Shown here: positions 21,909-33,559 of the stretch, one piece after another
Numbering within the stretch: the first letter of the stretch is position 1
How the letters are laid out: each line of letters opens with the position of its first letter
From: Azadirachta indica
Lineage: Eukaryota > Streptophyta > Magnoliopsida > Sapindales > Meliaceae
DNA: 64,000 nt
Direction: 5' to 3'
Assembly (NCBI GenBank): GCA_022749755.1
Contig: CM040452.1
Location: 16,510,350 to 16,574,349 of the forward strand
Made by a program: the position numbers and the translations under genes
Notes under the pieces: generated by a model
Databases searched by the model: none
What the model was told of the DNA's origin: nothing
The model's input: only the letters and a program-made list of their open reading frames with translations

Positions 21909-23152
21909 CAACCACAATGACTCCAAAACCCTCCCACCGCGCTATGTGCTAGAACTTCCTTTTGTGGTGCCCATTTCACAATGCAGCCTCCTTCTCCGAC
22001 AGTTTCGTTAAGACCATCAGGTAGTAAATCAGTGTATCCTGATCCATGAACTGAACCAGGCCTAAGCACCCACAAGAAGGGTTGTTCGCTGTTGGCTAGG
22101 CCCCAAACCATTTCTGCAAGCTCTTTCTCATCCATGGAAGCTATACTTCCTAAGCTTCCATATATAACTGAGTTATGAGCTTGCATGTCAATCCATGTGA
22201 TACAACTGGCATCCTCTTTTAGCAAGCTACTAGAGGAGGTTGGAGCAATTTTGTGCATAGGGCCTACTGGGAAGACTGGAACTTGGTATTGTTGTTGAAA
22301 CTGCGCTAACGATGATTGTTCGAGGCAGTACATGCTATTCCAAATGATGGCTGAAGATGGTCCTACATTTCGTGAAGTAGCTGTTAGCTGCAGTAAAGCA
22401 TCCAAATTTCTGAAATTTAGTACAGGTAGATCCTTGATCTTGAGAGGCTGAATCTCAGGCACAAGCTCCTCTGACTCAGGAGCTGTATCAAAAAAGACAA
22501 AGATCTTCATGTCAGAAATCATAATTGGCAGTGGTACGCCTATAGATTGCAATACCTAATAAAACCTAGAATCATATCACCCCTTGCAGATAAGAAAAAC
22601 AATGTATATGGAGCATTATATTGTTACTGAATACTTCAACTCATTGAAATTAATTTACATACCTTGTGCGGGTATGTAACCTTCCTCAATGAGTCGAGTA
22701 TATGCATAATAGGCTAGTAAATTTGTAGCAGTACCAGTGTATAAGACGATGCTCGGTAGCATCAGGTGACGAGCCACTGCTGCTGCACAATACATGACTA
22801 CATAATAAATGATGCATGGGAGCTCTTCATGTTGCTGTTGTTTCTGTATGATCTGAGTCAGAACTTCCTGGAGTGGAGCTCTGCAGTGTAAGTTAAGCTT
22901 CAGTATAAAATCCACAAAATCTTCAGGGACTTTAGGAGTGGATGATAAGCCATCTGATAATGGAAGGAAGACAAGATCATGATGACTAGAAGTATCAGGA
23001 GAATTGAATTTGGTGTAAACAACAGTGATGGAGAAACCCTTGGAGTGAAGGATGGCGCCTAACTGAAGCATTGGATTTATGTGGCCTTCGAACGGAAGTG
23101 GAACTAGCACCAGCCTGCGGCTTATATGTTCTTTTTTTTTTATCTTTTCTAT
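21909..23152 (-). pseudogene. UGT76-like glycosyltransferase copy 3, 5' part
   Basis: Exon 1 runs from 23152 to 22663 (donor CAAG|GTATGT) and exon 2 from 22483 (after GATACAG) to the insertion at 21909. Both are open and join in phase. The first codon reads ATA (23150-23152) where copy 2 has ATG-GAA-AAG, and an in-frame TAG lies just upstream, so the start is lost. The catalytic His is kept (GHINPM), but the catalytic Asp is Tyr (IIYYVVMY against IIYDALMY in copy 2). The PSPG box [21 protein letters not shown] breaks exactly where element B is inserted. The rest of the exon is at 19364-19669. Confidence 0.9.
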
Positions 23153-24378
23153 GTCCTTGAAATTCTATCTGTAATTACTGTAAAATTTTAGCCTTAAAAG
23201 TGACTAGTGCCAACTTGGTATATGCAGGAGCATAATCTCGGGTCAACCAAAACCATCAATTTTAATTATGATTTCTTTGATTTGATGGATACTGTTATGG
23301 ATAGAAAGTACAGATGTGCTTCATTTGAATTTTGACTTGAATTCAAGCACTTTTTTAGCACCGAAATAAAATAAAGTCAATTCAACTTTCTTGCGCGGCA
23401 AGTATGATGATTTTTCGTCCAATTTTCCCGAGCCTCTTTTCAAATGCCAAGTGGAATAAATTCTCCGCGGGGCCTCAGAGACCACACAATTTCATGCTGA
23501 GAATCAACTTAATATAATTTTTTAAATAAAATTTTTGAAAGTATATTTTTTTATTTATAAAAATTTTATAAATAGAGTTTTTGAAAAAAATTTATTAATT
23601 ATTTATTTATTAGAAATAATTTTTAAAAAAGTCGAATAATTATTTCGATAAATAAATTTTTAATATTTTATTTTTAAAAAATAAAGTAAAATTTTTAAAA
23701 TAAAATAAAATTATTTTAAATAATTTTATCTTTTAAAAAAATTAAAAAAATTCTATTGTCAAAAATATAAAATTTGAGTTTTTTTCAATAAAAATAAAAT
23801 AATTTTTTTAATTTTTAAAAACTCTTTTCCAGTATTAATCAAACGACGTCAAAAAATTTTAAAAGGATTCTTATTATTAAAAGAACCTTTTCAACCAATA
23901 AAAAAAATTAAATCAAACAGTCACTAAATTAGATAATGATACTGCATAGACAAAAAAATATGGATAAAAAATATTTAATATGTCAATACTTCATGTGAAA
24001 ATTACATGACTTTTAATTGATATTCACACAAAATTTTTACACAGCTCATTTTGAATATGGCACTGGCCTTGTAAACCATCCACACGTTCTTGATAATTGC
24101 TAACTCAAACCGGAATGCAATCATAGATGGTACAGAACCTATAAATCGCAAAGCTTTAAATGACGTGTATTCTTGAACGCAATACTAATAAAACTAAACA
24201 AGAATAATAATAACAATTTACACTTCCACATCACATGTCAATAAAATTCAAACTAACAACTTAGAAAAACACAATAACATTACAATACTTTTCTGGAGAA
24301 GATAACAACCGCAAGCATAAAAGTATAATGTTTGCCATCTTATATGTTGATGCTCCTCAAGACAAATGGACAATGTCT
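23153..24378. other. AT-rich intergenic DNA
   Basis: No gene seen. The part 23510-23930 is extremely AT-rich with repeated 'aaattttt' words and ends in 'aatcaaacagtcact', similar in style to non-autonomous hAT-type MITEs. I could not find paired ends. Confidence 0.4.
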
Positions 24379-24840
24379 TTAACCAGAGATCTCAATGGAC
24401 GTGATTGACCTCTACTTGAGGAACAGTGACTGTAGGAACTCCATTCTGCATAGAAGCTTTAATCTGATCCATCTTCACATTCTCCAGCAGCCAGAACCTC
24501 CTTAAGAACTTGCCACTGCTACGCTCCACACGATGCCAAGTGTCATTCTTGTCTTCCTTGTCTATATTCCTTTCTCCGCTAACTTGAAGCACCCTGTCAT
24601 CTTCAATCTAGACCTTTACTTCCTCTTTCTTGAGCCCTGGAAGATCAGCATTGGATACGTGAGCTTCAGGGCCTTCCTTCCAATCAACCCGAGTGCTAAC
24701 AAAAGCAGAGGTGTCTTTAGGTATTGAGAGGAAACTGAAGAGAAAGAAGGGAAAGAAAAGTCCTTGAATGGATCCCAAGAGGGATCAAAGATGCTGTTAT
24801 TTCCTGAGTTCTAACCGAAGAAGCTGGGAATAAATGCCAT
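24379..24840 (-). pseudogene. Class I small HSP copy 3 (multiply broken)
   Basis: The minus-strand ATG at 24840 opens MAFIPSFFG, then a TAG ends it at codon 10. Homology continues [17 protein letters not shown], shifts frame near 24720, and continues [20 protein letters not shown] and [14 protein letters not shown] second TAG (for CAG) follows, before [14 protein letters not shown]. The domain continues to [19 protein letters not shown] last shift precedes the family's terminal IEISG and TAA (24379-24381). It is thus a full-length but inactive copy, opposite in strand to the first two. Confidence 0.9.
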
Positions 24841-26180
24841 ATTCACTAGGAATACTGAAAGCTGTTTAGTTGCTCAAAATGACTGCTTGCTTGCTTCAAA
24901 TTACTTGTGAATCAGAGACCGAATGCTTATAATAAGCGAAGGAATAAATATAATATTTTCGGGCCTTCATTTAACGAACGCTCTTAGAAGGCTCGTAACT
25001 TTTTCTTATATGAACTTTGTGGCTGGTAGCGTCAGCCCAGTAGCTCAAAAAGTCTCTTTATAAAAGTAATTTACTATCACCACCACGGATATTTTGCGCG
25101 CCATACTAAAATGTCGCATGTCTATAGCTTAAAGTTTTTTCTTATCTATCTATATCTATGTGAAATAAGCTAGTGTTTTTTTTTTTTCTATTAAAATTTA
25201 AACAACACTAAAATTTAAATTTTACTAAAATCTGAATCTAATTGATATGATTATTTTTTTACTTTAAATGTTTGAATTTGAATATAAATGTTATGTTGTT
25301 TGTTTTTTAAAAATAAAAATTTTGAAATTGATATATTGACATATATATATATATATACTAAATTAATATATTAAATTATTGATATATATATAAATACTAA
25401 ATAATAAATTAAGGATATTATTGACAAATAAAATATTTAAATTACTCAAATATTTACTCATTCATATTTAAGTAAAATATTTTAACTTAATTATATTAAA
25501 ATATTTTAAACAAATATTTAAATATAAATTTAAAAATAATTGTTTTTAAATATGTGAATAATTATATTTAAACTTCAGTTAAAAAAAACAAATAGGCCTG
25601 TGGACAAAGCAAGGAGAGGAGCTAATATACAAAATAGGAAAAAATTTAAGAAACAAAATTCATATAAGTACAGTAATCAGCTAGCTGTATATATATATTT
25701 TAGGAAAAATAATGTTGATTACGTTTTGATTCATCCAAATTCCAAAATTATATTGTGCCTTATATCTAGTTGCCAAATTTTCTAGACAAATCTTCTTAAG
25801 ACTTTGTTATAAAGAATTTTTTAAAAAATCCTAATAAAAAAATCTAGACAAATCCCCTTTAGATTTTTATAAAAATTTACAAAATCCCTAATAATAATAA
25901 TAATAATATAGAGAAGAATTTATATCTTAGGATTCATATCCGATTAGTTCACTGGAGTCATGATTATCTACCCTGCGTATCCGGTTGTAAATTTTTTCAT
26001 TTATGTAAAATTTGAGGTATATATAAACCCAAACTGCTTTATATATTGAATTAGAATCTATCCAACACTAGAAGTAAACTGAAGAAAACGGAGAAATTAA
26101 TAAATGAAAACAACTGCAATATTGGCAACAAAATCACACAGAAAAAGTTTAAATAAATAATAGACAAAAGTATCAGAATA
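24841..26180. other. Intergenic, AT-rich
   Basis: Former promoter side of small HSP copy 3, then AT-rich DNA with a TA tract at 25343-25358 and an AAT trinucleotide run at 25891-25906. I see no credible gene. The 61-codon frame near 25600 lacks coding character. Confidence 0.45.
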
Positions 26181-26182
26181 TG

Positions 26183-26216
<34 letters not shown>
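26181..26216. repeat. TA dinucleotide microsatellite
   Basis: An unbroken run of alternating T and A of about 34 bases. Confidence 0.95.
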
Positions 26217-26218
<2 letters not shown>

Positions 26219-26261
26219 GCAGCAAGCATTGGAAAATCATAATTCTGCAAGGACGCATCTT

Positions 26262-26462
26262 CAAATGGAAGCACGACGAAGCGGGCAGTGTTTATCCTTT
26301 ACCAACCAGGAATTGATCGATGCACATTTTATGGTAAATTAATATGACGGCAATTTGAACAAACCATACACACATCTCCATTCCTAAAGTCCTCCATGCA
26401 TATAACACAATCCGATTCATTTCTGTTGTCTTTGTTGCTTCTTAATTCACTGCTTTTTTCCC
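26262..26462 (-). pseudogene. RING-H2 finger fragment (broken)
   Basis: Read on the minus strand, an exon-like start after TATTTTCAG gives KSSELRSN, then DCVICMEDFRNGDVCMVCSNCRHI. After a frame change HKMCIDQFL follows, then in another frame LVKDKHCPLRRASI. This is the C3H2C3 RING-H2 layout, except that the last cysteine (CPLC) reads Arg (CPLR). Two frameshifts and the lost zinc ligand mark it as a pseudogene. It lies 1.3 kb beyond another RING-H2 gene on the same strand, probably a paralogue. Confidence 0.6.
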
Positions 26463-27800
26463 TGAAAATAGACCATGAGAGTTGTGTAAAGGCTAGATCA
26501 CATGAACCAGGTTCAAACGTGGAGTACTGGTGCCCTTGGATCAGGTAAGTAGCAGATTATTACAGCGTTGATGTAGCTAGGGGAAAGATACATCATAAAC
26601 AAAAAGAGATTACTGACGTAATCTCGATGACAATTGTGAAGATATTAGAATACATGACACATCATGGAACAAAACAACCGAAAGAGAAAGAGGAGGAACA
26701 GAAAGCATGGTTTTCAAGTGAAACGTACGTTTAGGCTTGAATTCAGAGAGAGCAAGATAAATCGTGCATCTAAGTTGTGGCGCCGACTTGAGAGCTTTAT
26801 TATATATATAAATACGTACGATTATATTCTTGTAATAAGCTTAGTATACCAACGGAAGGGAAGCGGAAGTTGTCGTACCACATTATCATCCCAAATTATC
26901 GGTTATTTTTTAATATTTTTAATTTCATTAAAAGTAAAAATAACAGTCACAAGATAAATTTATATTTTCTTTTTTAATTGATTATTTTGTTATTTTTTTA
27001 GATCATAAAATTTACAATTATTTTTATAACAAATTTATTTATTTGATTTTTTTAATAATAATATGATAACAACTAGTAATTTTTTTTATTGTTTTATAAA
27101 TATCTTTAAAAATATTATTATTAAATAATTATTTTATTTTTTAGTACATTTATTATTATCAAAAATATTAAATATAAAATTATGATTAACGAATGGATAT
27201 TTATTATGTATTTATTAAATTTATACAATAGTTAATTTAAAGAATATAGAATGTCAATTAATTTTTATAATTTTTATTTTTATTACTCAAAATATTTATT
27301 TTATTAAAAAATACTAATACATAGTTATAATGGCTATTTTAATAATTTATTAATATTATAGCACTTTTCTAATCACAAATTTAAATACTTAATTTAGCAC
27401 TAAAAATATTACACAACTACTTTAAAAAAAAATGTTAAAGAGTATAAGTGCTAACATACTTAGCACTTTCTCTTTAGCTCTCTCAAATGGACCGATTTTT
27501 TTCTTTTTTTTTTTTCTTGTTAATTAAAAAAAAATCTCTTAAAGTAAATTTAATAATAAAAATAATTCATCCATCAAATACGAAATTTTAGAGCATTTGA
27601 TAATACACTTTCACGTTCTGTATCTATGTATAATTTAGTAACAAGAAAATAATATACAAAATTAATTAATTACTGGCCATTATTTTTGGCAAGAAAATTA
27701 CCCATCCAGCTGGATGGTTTGTAAATATATAAAGAGAAAAAAGTAAGAATTATCTGATTCAAAGTCGATTGTGTGGAATTGTAACAAGTACTGTTTCTGT
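26463..27800. other. AT-rich intergenic DNA
   Basis: No gene is seen. The stretch 26900-27560 is about 80% A+T with runs of T and A. Confidence 0.45.
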
Positions 27801-27804
27801 ACCC

Positions 27805-28264
27805 TCAATTGTGATCATCATCAGCAAAGCTTACTACATCTCGATCCGGCCGGCCCCGTGCAGAACCACGACAATGAGGACAATGTGTATGCCTCGCTAG
27901 CCACTTATCGATACAGGTCATATGATATATATGATTGCACATGGAACGAACTCTACATTCGTCTTCATCCTTAAACTCCTGAATGCATGTAAGACATTCA
28001 GTTCTATACTCGGTTATTTCTTCCCCGGTTTTGTCCCGATAAACAGCCCACAATATTTTCTTAAAAGCTTTTGTCTTTGTGCTCTTCCTGATCATGATGA
28101 TCATCTGGCGCCTCCAGGGACGGGCTGCTTAGGAGTCCTTGTTCGATATCGAGCGGCGTTCGATCGGATCCATAACAGAGTTTTTCAATGAAATAATAGA
28201 ACAACCATAGACCAATACACAGCAATACCGGCACCATCAACTCTAGAAAATTTATCCCAGACAT
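27805..28264 (-). pseudogene. ATL-type RING-H2 E3 ligase with one frameshift
   Basis: ATL proteins are membrane-anchored ubiquitin ligases. The minus-strand ATG at 28264 opens MSGINFLELMVPVLLCIGLWLFYYF, a single membrane segment at residues 8-27. A short acidic, His-rich linker ends at DKSF-stop. In the next frame, with no gap, the sequence continues FKKILWAVYRDKTGEEI. The finger follows as ECLTC...CRVRSMCNHIYHMTCIDKWL...HCPHCR with all eight ligands, and the stop is at 27805. The change of frame falls in an A4 run (28069-28072). One fewer A would give a normal protein of about 153 residues. It is either a young pseudogene or a homopolymer error. A TATAAATA lies at 28346-28353 on the same strand. 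Confidence 0.8.
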
Positions 28265-29162
28265 GGTTTTGGCGACGAGCTCAGACTTAAAAAGAGTTAT
28301 TATGAGAGATGGTATGAATTCACAGTGCGGATCAAGTTGTCTTTATATTTATAAAGATATATATACATATATGTATAGATAGCTAGGCTAGGAATCCGTA
28401 AGGTAACAGGAATATCAATAATACACATTCACTCGCATATTAAGGATTTCAATTTCAAAGAAGCTTAATTATGTGAAATTAATATGAGTTTATATTATTC
28501 GTGTGGAAGGATTTTGTTTAGTACGTATTATGGTTCTTTTATTATTTTTCGAATATTTGACATTGATTAATTTTATTTACGTTGATTTTTTCAAAGTTAA
28601 ATAATAAAAAATATTTTCAACAAAAAGAAAAACCATATTACCTTATATAAGCTAAAGCGAGCTAGATATTAATTATTTTTTTTGTAAAAAATGTTTATAA
28701 GCGGCCTACTCATGAGAAGGCCTAACCAAACTAGTCATACGATTTGTTTTAGTGTTTGTTACAATTATCAAAAGGACTGGTATCCTTGAATTTTGTATAA
28801 AAATAGGCAAGAGGACATATAAATCATTAAGTTTTTATTTATTGAACATAATGGTTTAGAAAAGATCCATTATGAGTTCCTTGCAGATTAATATAGCCTA
28901 TAACAAGCTGCGGATAGAAAAACATATATTAAACACACTTCACTAAGTTAATTCAATTAAATTTAAAATAATAAAGAAAATTTAACTAAAATAAATAATA
29001 AAACTTAAATCACATACAATCAAAACTAAATTAGGAAATATATAGAAAAAATCCAAAAATAATTGAGATTATTTTATCAGGATTCTGTCTGATTATAGGG
29101 TGAAATTTTATTTACGCCCAGCTGAAGTACAACCGATTGGGCAGTGTTCATGCTTAATTTGT
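28265..29162. other. Intergenic
   Basis: Promoter side of the RING-H2 gene, then AT-rich sequence. No gene seen. Confidence 0.45.
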
Positions 29163-30267
29163 TAGCACATTGTTAGTGAGTAGCTAGCTGCTGCTCTGCT
29201 CTGTATGCGGTGCAACTGCAGCTGCTGCTATCCCTCGTTCGATGTGATGATGAGTTGGAGATTTAGTTTGGTTGAGGTCCAGCTAGGCTAGAAAATCTGA
29301 CCTTTTGACACTCGTGCGCTTTGCCATTCCTCCAAAAATTTCGAAGAAAATTGAGTAGACTGTCACAACAACCCATGCACAGATTACCACTATCATTTGA
29401 CATGTATAATAGATATAACTATTAATTTGTAGCACGAACCCAACAAATATATAAGTCGACTAGTATTAGAGCCAGTAGTGTAATGCTAATAACGCTTCCA
29501 ATAATTATCAGTATAATTTTTCAATCAGAAATCATCTTGAAAAACGGCGGACACGAGAAATATGGGACGACAGTCTGTATCGGTCGATGCGCTGATGGAG
29601 GTTGAAAAAACGGACGGAACGTATACCAATAATATACGCATATATGATTGCTTGCTCGAATTTTTGTCAATTCAAATACTAAATACATAATGATTATCTT
29701 TAGTACTATTAAATGTTGTCAAAATTTTGTGTCATCAATTGCATGATAGGATTGATGAAAATTTGTATAGTTAAAATTAAGTCAAAAAGGAAAAAACTTT
29801 TAAGTGCAAAGCACTACTCCTATATACATGGCGCTTTTATTTGGGGAATTTTCAACAGTACCCAGTATTAGTTACTGATTTTCTTAAATGACTACTATAT
29901 AATATATATTACAAAAATAATCACTTTGAACCAAAATACCCTCATAAAATCTTTTCAGAAAATGACCATCAAGTACATTCATACAGGGGTATTTTAGTTT
30001 AAAAAAATTTGAAATGGTCATTTTTAAAAAACATTTTAAATAGTAGTTATTGCCGAAAATTTACGCCAAGTGTTGGTCATTTTCGTTAATTACATCTTTT
30101 ATTTTGACGTTGTCTGTTTAATGTTGATAGATAAGGATTAGGAAATAGTATAGTAAACAATAAACACAAAGCAAAGAAGACTAGTATAAGAGACCGAAAT
30201 TTGCTGGTGACTTTTAAGGGAACGTCAAAGCCACGGCACAGGTCCACTTCATGAATCGTGATGGGGT
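29163..30267 (+). repeat. Promoter duplication, copy 1 (with a 253-bp insertion)
   Basis: From 'tagcaca.tgttagtgag' at 29163 to 'atgaatcgtgatggggtc' at about 30267, the sequence follows 47724-48559 base for base with scattered differences. The second copy is the immediate upstream region of the CAX-interacting-protein-like gene. This copy stops before the transcribed part of that gene and runs straight into the gypsy 5' LTR. It differs by an insertion at 29843-30095. Confidence 0.9.
29843..30095. mobile_element. 253-bp insertion with 9-bp target duplication (MITE)
   Basis: CTTTTATTT stands on both sides (29834-29842 and 30096-30104), while the duplicate locus near 48392 has it once. That proves an insertion. 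Nine-base duplications are typical of Mutator-like elements. The ends do not form strong terminal inverted repeats, though 'aatgactactat'-like words recur inverted inside. There is no ORF. Confidence 0.8.
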
Positions 30268-30268
30268 C

Positions 30269-30842
30269 TTGGTGTGTTCATCTTAGGCGACTTATTCTCA
30301 AAAATAAAATTTCAAGTGAAAGCTCTAATTTCACTAAAAACTAGGGGGTTTGGTATTTGAGAGAATGGCCTGAAGTCCATAAAGTTAACTAGTCTCATAT
30401 TAACAAGTCTAAATATTTGTTTAGTCCAGATTGAGGTCCACTCAGTTTGGCTGAGGACAGATATTTGCGAAGAAATCTATTGGGATTGGATATAGGCGAA
30501 TCATAGTTTTGATGAACATAGAATGGGTAGAAATCTGTTATCGATTGATCATGGAGATTTAATCATTGTCACAGTTTAATAAAATAATTGTTCATCAGGA
30601 TCTTTACGGGAATAGGAAACCAAATTGAGTTTGTAATTCTAATTTGAAACGTGTTGAAATTCTATTAAAGTCCACTCGAGTACTATTAGGACAAGGAGAC
30701 CGGCAATATATATATATCATGCCTTACTCATGAAGATCCATTCATGTTATTCTACCAATCCAATAATAAAATTTTCTTTTGAGCAGAAAAGAAAGAAAAA
30801 GTTTATTGTGAGATATCGAAATTGTATATTTTAATAGTAATA
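30269..30842 (+). repeat. 5' LTR of the gypsy element
   Basis: It matches the 3' LTR from 'tggtgtgttc' onwards ('gaccataaagttaac', 'gaacatagaatgg', 'aaaccaaattgagtttgtaat'). The first 36-40 bases of the 3' LTR, beginning TGTTTGAGGAGTAGC, have no counterpart here, so it is 5' truncated. The primer-binding site follows at 30845. Confidence 0.85.
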
Positions 30843-30877
30843 GTTGGCGCCATCTGTGGGATTATATTCAAAAAGCT

Positions 30878-33300
30878 ATGACAGTTATCAAGGAGCAACC
30901 AGTTGTCAGAAAGCATCAAATCGAAAGAATCGAAGATGAAGACTTATTGAATTCTAATTGCCAACCTCCCCGTTGCAGCAATCCCGGAGACAAATGGCAG
31001 CCCCCGCCTGAGACATGGATATGATTCAAATCGTATAAAGGTTGCATGAAAGTGTGCGCAAATACCTGGAAAAGGATAAACAAGTAAAGGTCCTAAAAAA
31101 CAACACAGGGATAAAGGAAAGAGAAATCAAGAGTCTTAAAAAGATGATTCGAGAAGGTCTGGCTAGTAGGCAAATTCTAAAGAATCTAGAGTCGCCCGAA
31201 AACAAAAAAAAATTACCCCACATAGAGTTCAAATGAAGAGCTACCCCACCACGAAGATCAAAAAGTAGGCTGCAGGAGTAGAATAACCGTCATAAAGGGA
31301 AATGTGTGACCACTCCAAAGAAAGGGTCTCAGGATCAAGAACAAGAACATGGAGGTTAGAATAAAGAACACCCTCACGAGACCACAAGGAACCAAAACAC
31401 AGACTAACCCATGTTCAGCGCGATCTTAATCAAAACAAAAGAAGACCTAAACATAGTACGAGTTTGGTGGATATAATGGCCTATTTAAACCAGAAACGTA
31501 GAAGGGACAAAGAAAAGACTATCACGGAGAAGCTTCGAACAGGGTTGAACCCGTGGCTGATCAAATGGTGAGTAGACAGGAAATGGAAGAAAGGATTCAG
31601 AATCTTACTAAAGAGTTACAAGCTCAAAGGGACAAAAACCGATAACTTGACGAAAGTCAACCAAAAGGATTAGTATTTTTGTTGAAATCGCTGTTTTCCA
31701 AAGAAATCAAGAACTAACCTTGCTATAGAGATTTAAATGCCTCAAATCCCACCATATACAGGAAAAATAAACCCGATGTTGCATATTGATTTTTTCAGAG
31801 AGATGATGGCGATCCAAAGCCTGACAGAACTACAAATGTGCTGTTCGTTTTCCTTGACCTTGGAAGGATAGGCAAGAAAATGGTATAAGAATCTAGGCTA
31901 AGGAGTGTGAAAAGTTTTAATCAACTCTGCGAACAATTTGTTTTGTAGTTTAGGGGAGCAGTGGCCATAACAAAGAATCTAAGTTCGCTGCTGTTATTAA
32001 AACAAGAAAGGGATGAAACCTTAAAAATTTTCATAAAGAGGTCACGAAGGCAGGGGCATTCACTCATCCTTTGGTGCTAGAAGAATTGAAAAAAAGACTA
32101 CGGATGAACAAAGGATGGTTCGTCCTTCATAAACAGACTATGACTACGTATGAGCAAACTTGAAAAAAGATCTTTAAACACATTGAAATGGAAGATCGAA
32201 TACTATTGAAAAAGAAAAAGGAAAGATTAGAAGCATTTAGGTAGAAGAGGCAAAGGTCAAGGCCCAATGACAGAAGAAGCAAAAGAGATGCCCAAAGCCC
32301 TGATTCTAGGGCCATTCTAAAGAGGGATGGAGATTTTCAACGTTCACAATATAATGATAAATCCGAACAGAGCCGAGCCAAGAATTCTAACCCCCAAGAT
32401 ATGAAAGAAGAGCAAAATGACCGAGGGAATTATCCCCTCTACCTAGAGAAGAGGTTAAAAGAGTCGCTCTGGTACAGGATAAGAGAAAGTTCACAGAACT
32501 AAATACACCCTTATCAGTAATTTACAAGGAGATAAAAGAATTAGGTTTATTGCCAGGGCTACACCTCTTAAGGTCAACATCAAACGTCTGTGATAAAGAA
32601 AGAAGATGTGCATTTCATCAAAACCATACTCATACCACGAATCAGTGTTTAAACTTGAGGAAGCAAATCGAAATCCTTGTACGGAACAACTAACTAGACC
32701 GATATAGGGTCAAAGCTCAAGAGACAGGAGAAGGCTTCGAACACAGAAGAATAAAATTGGAAGACCCAATCCATAGAAGCATGGTAATCTTAAGAGGACA
32801 AACATTGGCAGGAAATTCTAACAACGCCAGAAAAAATTATTCAAGATATTCACTACCAAATACCTCAATGGGCCAACATGTAATAAATGTCAGAGTAGAA
32901 AAAAAGCCGAGATTAGCATCAGTCCTAATCATGTTCCTAAACGAGGATGAAGCGAGGGTGAACTACCCCCATAATAATGCCTTAGTATTGATATTAGAGA
33001 TGGTTTAACCAAGATTGGCAGAGTTCTAATGGATACCGGAAGTTCAACTAACATAATATTCAAGGAAACTTTGGATGCCTTCAGCATTGAGAATCTAAAG
33101 ATGAGGCCCACGGACACAACATTATACAAGTTTACGAATTTGTATATCATCCCGATAGGCTCAGTTTAACTACCGTTGACAATAAGGGATAAACCGTATC
33201 AAAAGACCATAATGATAGAATTTCAAGTGGTGAATCTGAAAATATCGTACACCATGATTTTGAAAAGGTTTTTCCTGAGGTAAATAAAGACCGTAGAAAG
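30878..33300 (+). pseudogene. gypsy gag and protease region (degenerate)
   Basis: Pieces of gag are readable, for example IPPYTGKINPMLHIDFFREMM and ARKWYKNLG near 31740-31900, with many stops. The aspartic protease is recognisable near 33020-33130 as RVLMDTGSSTNIIFKETL (active-site DTG). No open frame exceeds about 80 codons. Confidence 0.75.
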
Positions 33301-33559
33301 CATACATTACTTAAAACTCAAATTCAGAGCAGGTACAAGAATCAGAGTAGTGAGAGGTGATCAGAGAGTAGCTCTGCCGTGTTTTGTAATCTCTTCTAAA
33401 ATATCCTATTATATAATGACACAGCCTGTTGAAAGGATAGAGAAGGAACATGTAGAATAACAGAAGGTGATGAAAAAGTTAGAAAAGAAAAAAGGACAAG
33501 AAGAAATGAGATCAATATTCGAGCTAGTGGAAAAATTGGAATCAGTACTCATAGATCCC

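Noticed and set aside
26664..26957. 97-codon frame beginning MEQNNRKRKRRNRK
   Set aside because: The basic start and AT-rich tail have no family resemblance, and it sits in AT-rich intergenic DNA.
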